From Gammaproteobacteria bacterium (GTDB lineage: Bacteria; Pseudomonadota; Gammaproteobacteria; Steroidobacterales; Steroidobacteraceae), in the NCBI GenBank assembly GCA_030043215.1, contig JASHYG010000127.1, forward strand, positions 1-8,546: a stretch of 8,546 bases of DNA, in the 5' to 3' direction. The first letter of the stretch is position 1. Each line of letters starts with the position of its first letter. Below are positions 6,838-8,546 of this stretch, piece by piece. A model generated the notes under the pieces. That model was not told the origin of the DNA, did no database searches, and worked only from the letters and a program-made list of their open reading frames with translations. The translations under genes and the position numbers were made by a program.

Positions 6838-6844
6838 AAAGGAG
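6838..6844 (+). promoter_or_regulatory. Ribosome binding site deciding the DUF6152 start
   Basis: AAAGGAG lies seven bases before GTG at 6852-6854. It selects this start over the ATG at 6693, which would add 53 low-complexity residues in front of the signal peptide. Confidence 0.8.
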
Positions 6845-6851
6845 AAACGTT

Positions 6852-7322
6852 GTGACGACAGACCTGCGCCACCCGGGTAGCACATCAGTGCGGCCAGGAG
6901 TCGTACTGATTGTCGCAGCCCTCGCTCTTACAGCGCGCTCGGCGCTGGCGCACCACTCCTACGCCATGTTCGATCGTTCGAAGACGGCCGTGGCGCACGG
7001 CACCGTGGCACAGCTCGAGTGGGCGAATCCGCATGCATACGTCTGGATCTACGTGAAGAAACTACGCCAGTCGAGTTACGATCTGTACGCATTCGAGACG
7101 GCCTCGATCAACAGGCTCGTGCGCTTCGGCTGGTCAAAGGATGTGATCAACGCCGGACAGAAGGTTGCGGTTGAATACTATCCGTTGAAGGACGGCCGCA
7201 CAGGGGGCTATCTCATCAAACTCGTACGTGAGGACGGCAGCTTACTGAGAGGTGACCCGGACGCTCCAGGTGTCAGGGCGGAGCTCGCCAAAGGGTCGCT
7301 CGACAAGCAAGCCGCACCCTGA
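6852..7322 (+). CDS. Exported DUF6152 family protein
   Basis: From the GTG at 6852 the product is 156 residues. A signal peptide (PGVVLIVAALALTARSALA, cleavage before HHSYAMFD) sits at the correct distance from this start. The mature protein begins with HHSYAMFDRSK, followed by VAHGTVAQLEWANPHAYVWIYVK, which are the hallmark motifs of DUF6152. Members are small, predicted periplasmic beta-rich proteins of unknown function. Later landmarks are SINRLVRFGWSKDVINAGQKVAVEYYPLKDG and the terminal LVREDGSLL, read as two further conserved blocks in which a Gly-Trp step precedes a hydrophobic strand. A downstream lipoprotein gene starts 52 bp after the stop, and the two probably form an operon. The winged-helix/TPR regulator is transcribed divergently. 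The HH pair at the predicted mature N-terminus could bind metal, but that is speculation. Confidence 0.88.
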   Translation: MTTDLRHPGSTSVRPGVVLIVAALALTARSALAHHSYAMFDRSKTAVAHGTVAQLEWANPHAYVWIYVKKLRQSSYDLYAFETASINRLVRFGWSKDVINAGQKVAVEYYPLKDGRTGGYLIKLVREDGSLLRGDPDAPGVRAELAKGSLDKQAAP

Positions 7323-7362
7323 CGTACGGGGCGGGACGTTCGCACGGGTTCAATCGTCAGCC

Positions 7363-7369
7363 GGGGGAG
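7363..7369 (+). promoter_or_regulatory. Ribosome binding site deciding the lipoprotein start
   Basis: GGGGGAG lies five bases before ATG 7375. The frame is open from 7252, but that part overlaps the DUF6152 gene and has no export signal, so 7375 is chosen. Confidence 0.75.
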
Positions 7370-7374
7370 CAACG

Positions 7375-8220
7375 ATGCTGGGCGGTCACTGTCGTTCGGG
7401 TCTTGCGGTCACGGCACTGCTGATCGCTGCTATGGCAGGCGCGGCGGGCTGCAGCGACAGAGACGGCGCGACATCGATGCCAGGCATGAGTTACGACTCG
7501 CTGAAGGAACTGCCGGATTTGAGTGGGTGGTGGATGGTGCCGGTGGATTTCAACGCGAACGCGAGCAATCCGTTACTCGGGTCGCCAGTACCGCTGAAAC
7601 CGGAATACGCGGTGAAGGCGCAGCAGTTTCTGCAAAAGTTCTTTGCAGGGGTTGACCCGGTGGATCTGGGCTACAGCCCAAAGGAGCGGGACTGCGCCCG
7701 CCCGCGCTTCGACGGTGGACTGAGCGAGTTCTACTCTGGCAACGACGGCATCGTTGGTGCTTTCGAGATCCTGTCCACCCCTGGACGGGTAACGGTCACG
7801 AACGAGTACGGCCTGATCCGCCGCATCCGACTGGACAGGGGACCGCTACCCAACGACCTCGAGGAGTCTAGCGCCGGGACCTCAATTGGGCACTGGGAGG
7901 GCAAGACACTCGTGATCGAGACCGGGGGGATCGATCACACGATGGAGGTCGTCCCGGGTGTGCCAGTGGGCAGGAATGTCAGCGTCGTCGAGCGCATGAC
8001 ACTCAAGGAGCCGGATGTGCTGCAGATCGAGACACGGGTTACCGCACCTGAAGTCCTCACGACTTCCCGCGTGACGACAACGCTGTTTCATCGTGACCGT
8101 GGGCATCAGTTCCAGGAGCTGCGGAACTGCGTGCAGAACGACCGTTCAGTCGATGCCACCGGCCGGCAGCGATTCGATCTGACACCGCCGGCAGGTCTGC
8201 CGCCACCGCCGCCTGATTGA
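7375..8220 (+). CDS. Putative lipoprotein of the GHWEGKTLVIET family
   Basis: The 281-residue product begins with a lipoprotein signal sequence (LAVTALLIAAMAGAAGC) with a lipobox ending at Cys26, so it is probably lipid-anchored in the cell envelope. Residues 46-56 (LPDLSGWWMVP) open the mature domain. The centre holds GIVGAFEILSTPGRVTVTNEYG and RRIRLDRG, then GTSIGHWEGKTLVIETGGID (168-187), NVSVVERMTLKEPDVLQIETRV and TTTLFHRD. This arrangement is common in uncharacterised exported proteins of Proteobacteria and Acidobacteria, where HWEGDTLVVET followed by ERF and LRYEVTV-like strands recurs. No enzymatic residues are known for the group, and the fold is probably beta-rich. Cys107 and Cys252 remain as a possible disulfide. 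The tail is Pro-rich (PPAGLPPPPPD). It lies 52 bp after the DUF6152 gene and likely shares its mRNA. The function is unknown. Confidence 0.85.
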   Translation: MLGGHCRSGLAVTALLIAAMAGAAGCSDRDGATSMPGMSYDSLKELPDLSGWWMVPVDFNANASNPLLGSPVPLKPEYAVKAQQFLQKFFAGVDPVDLGYSPKERDCARPRFDGGLSEFYSGNDGIVGAFEILSTPGRVTVTNEYGLIRRIRLDRGPLPNDLEESSAGTSIGHWEGKTLVIETGGIDHTMEVVPGVPVGRNVSVVERMTLKEPDVLQIETRVTAPEVLTTSRVTTTLFHRDRGHQFQELRNCVQNDRSVDATGRQRFDLTPPAGLPPPPPD

Positions 8221-8546
8221 AGCGGGGTGGTCAGCAGGAAGAGGAACGTCGCATCGAGCACGTGCTTAACGGCTGAATTTTGGTGGGATTTTCGGCCGCA
8301 GGGCGTACTACCACCCGCAATATCCTGCGAAGAATCCGGCTGGATACCGCCCGGATCATTCGTGCGGGGGCTTGGACTCCCGAGCCAGGACTCCCCAGCC
8401 AGGACTGAGCGCCCGCATTCCCGAGCCGGGGAGTCAGCCCGGGGCCCTGGGAGTCGCCTTGGGTCCCGGGACTGCGCCTGCACACCTGCGGCGGCATTCG
8501 GCCACCGCCGAAGCCGGGCCTGCGGCGCCGTCAGGGGGGCGAGCCG
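8221..8546. other. Non-coding end region
   Basis: No convincing gene is seen in these 326 bp. Minus-strand frames of 125 and 88 codons are present but overlap each other and the lipoprotein end, lack family features and have no clear ribosome site. A GC-rich repeat cluster occupies the second half. No poly-T hairpin terminator follows the lipoprotein stop. The CGAGCACGTGCTTAACG stretch near 8256 contains a short palindrome (AGCACGTGCT) only. Confidence 0.55.
8374..8472. repeat. GC-rich direct and inverted repeat cluster
   Basis: A 14-bp unit, GGACTCCCGAGCCA (8374-8387), is repeated in tandem with one change at 8388-8401, and a third copy starts at 8402 (GGACT). The heptamer GACTCCC occurs at 8375 and 8389, and its reverse complement GGGAGTC at 8429 and 8449. 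TCCCGAGCC occurs at 8378 and 8419. GTCCCGGGAC (8463-8472) is a perfect 10-bp palindrome. Several alternative stem-loops are possible. No flanking target duplications or transposase are visible. Confidence 0.7.

Noticed and set aside
6826..6840. TGGCAC resembling the -24 element of a sigma-54 promoter
   Set aside because: The -12 GC element is absent (CAAA instead of TTGC), and the site overlaps the ribosome binding region.
6693..6851. N-terminal extension of the DUF6152 gene from ATG 6693
   Set aside because: The extra 53 residues are Gly/Thr/Ser-rich, would bury the signal peptide, and AAAGGAG clearly serves the GTG at 6852.
8106..8483. 125-codon minus-strand frame over the lipoprotein end and repeat region
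   Set aside because: It covers the repeat cluster, has no credible start site and shows no recognisable domain.

Overview
The window is GC-rich proteobacterial chromosome with dense genes, short gaps and AGGAG-type ribosome binding sites. The mix of a LytS/LytTR regulatory operon, a winged-helix/TPR regulator, a DUF6152 protein and a lipoprotein with a GHWEGKTLVIET motif resembles environmental Gammaproteobacteria of the Steroidobacter/Nevskia type. This placement is a judgement from protein character, not from a marker gene. No rRNA, tRNA, CRISPR array, insertion sequence or phage gene was found.

Layout. Positions 1-528 (minus) hold the N-terminal 176 residues of an exported SnoaL/NTF2-like protein, cut by the window edge. 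Positions 693-3299 (minus) hold a compact three-gene signalling operon. In transcription order it encodes a four-helix membrane LytS-type histidine kinase, a second four-helix membrane protein that is a kinase relic without phospho-acceptor histidine or ATPase domain, and a LytTR response regulator. A divergent region with a 12-bp inverted repeat (3452-3494) separates the operon from a small secreted protein (3517-4044), which ends in a good hairpin terminator. A SAM-dependent methyltransferase follows (4180-4965). Opposing it across a convergent gap is a soluble OmpR-type winged-helix regulator with TPR-like repeats (5241-6656, minus). Divergent from that regulator is a probable two-gene export operon: a DUF6152 periplasmic protein (6852-7322) and a lipoprotein (7375-8220). 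The last 326 bases carry no convincing gene but contain a cluster of GC-rich direct and inverted repeats.

How the genes may work together. The operon has the parts for membrane sensing, phosphotransfer to Asp57 of the regulator and LytTR-type DNA binding. The middle protein most plausibly modulates the active kinase, perhaps by heterodimerising through its retained helical region. This relic is the most unusual element in the window. The target genes are unknown; the divergent secreted-protein promoter and the operon's own promoter are the nearest candidates. The winged-helix/TPR regulator is placed to control the divergent DUF6152/lipoprotein pair. Both regulatory links are inferred from position only.
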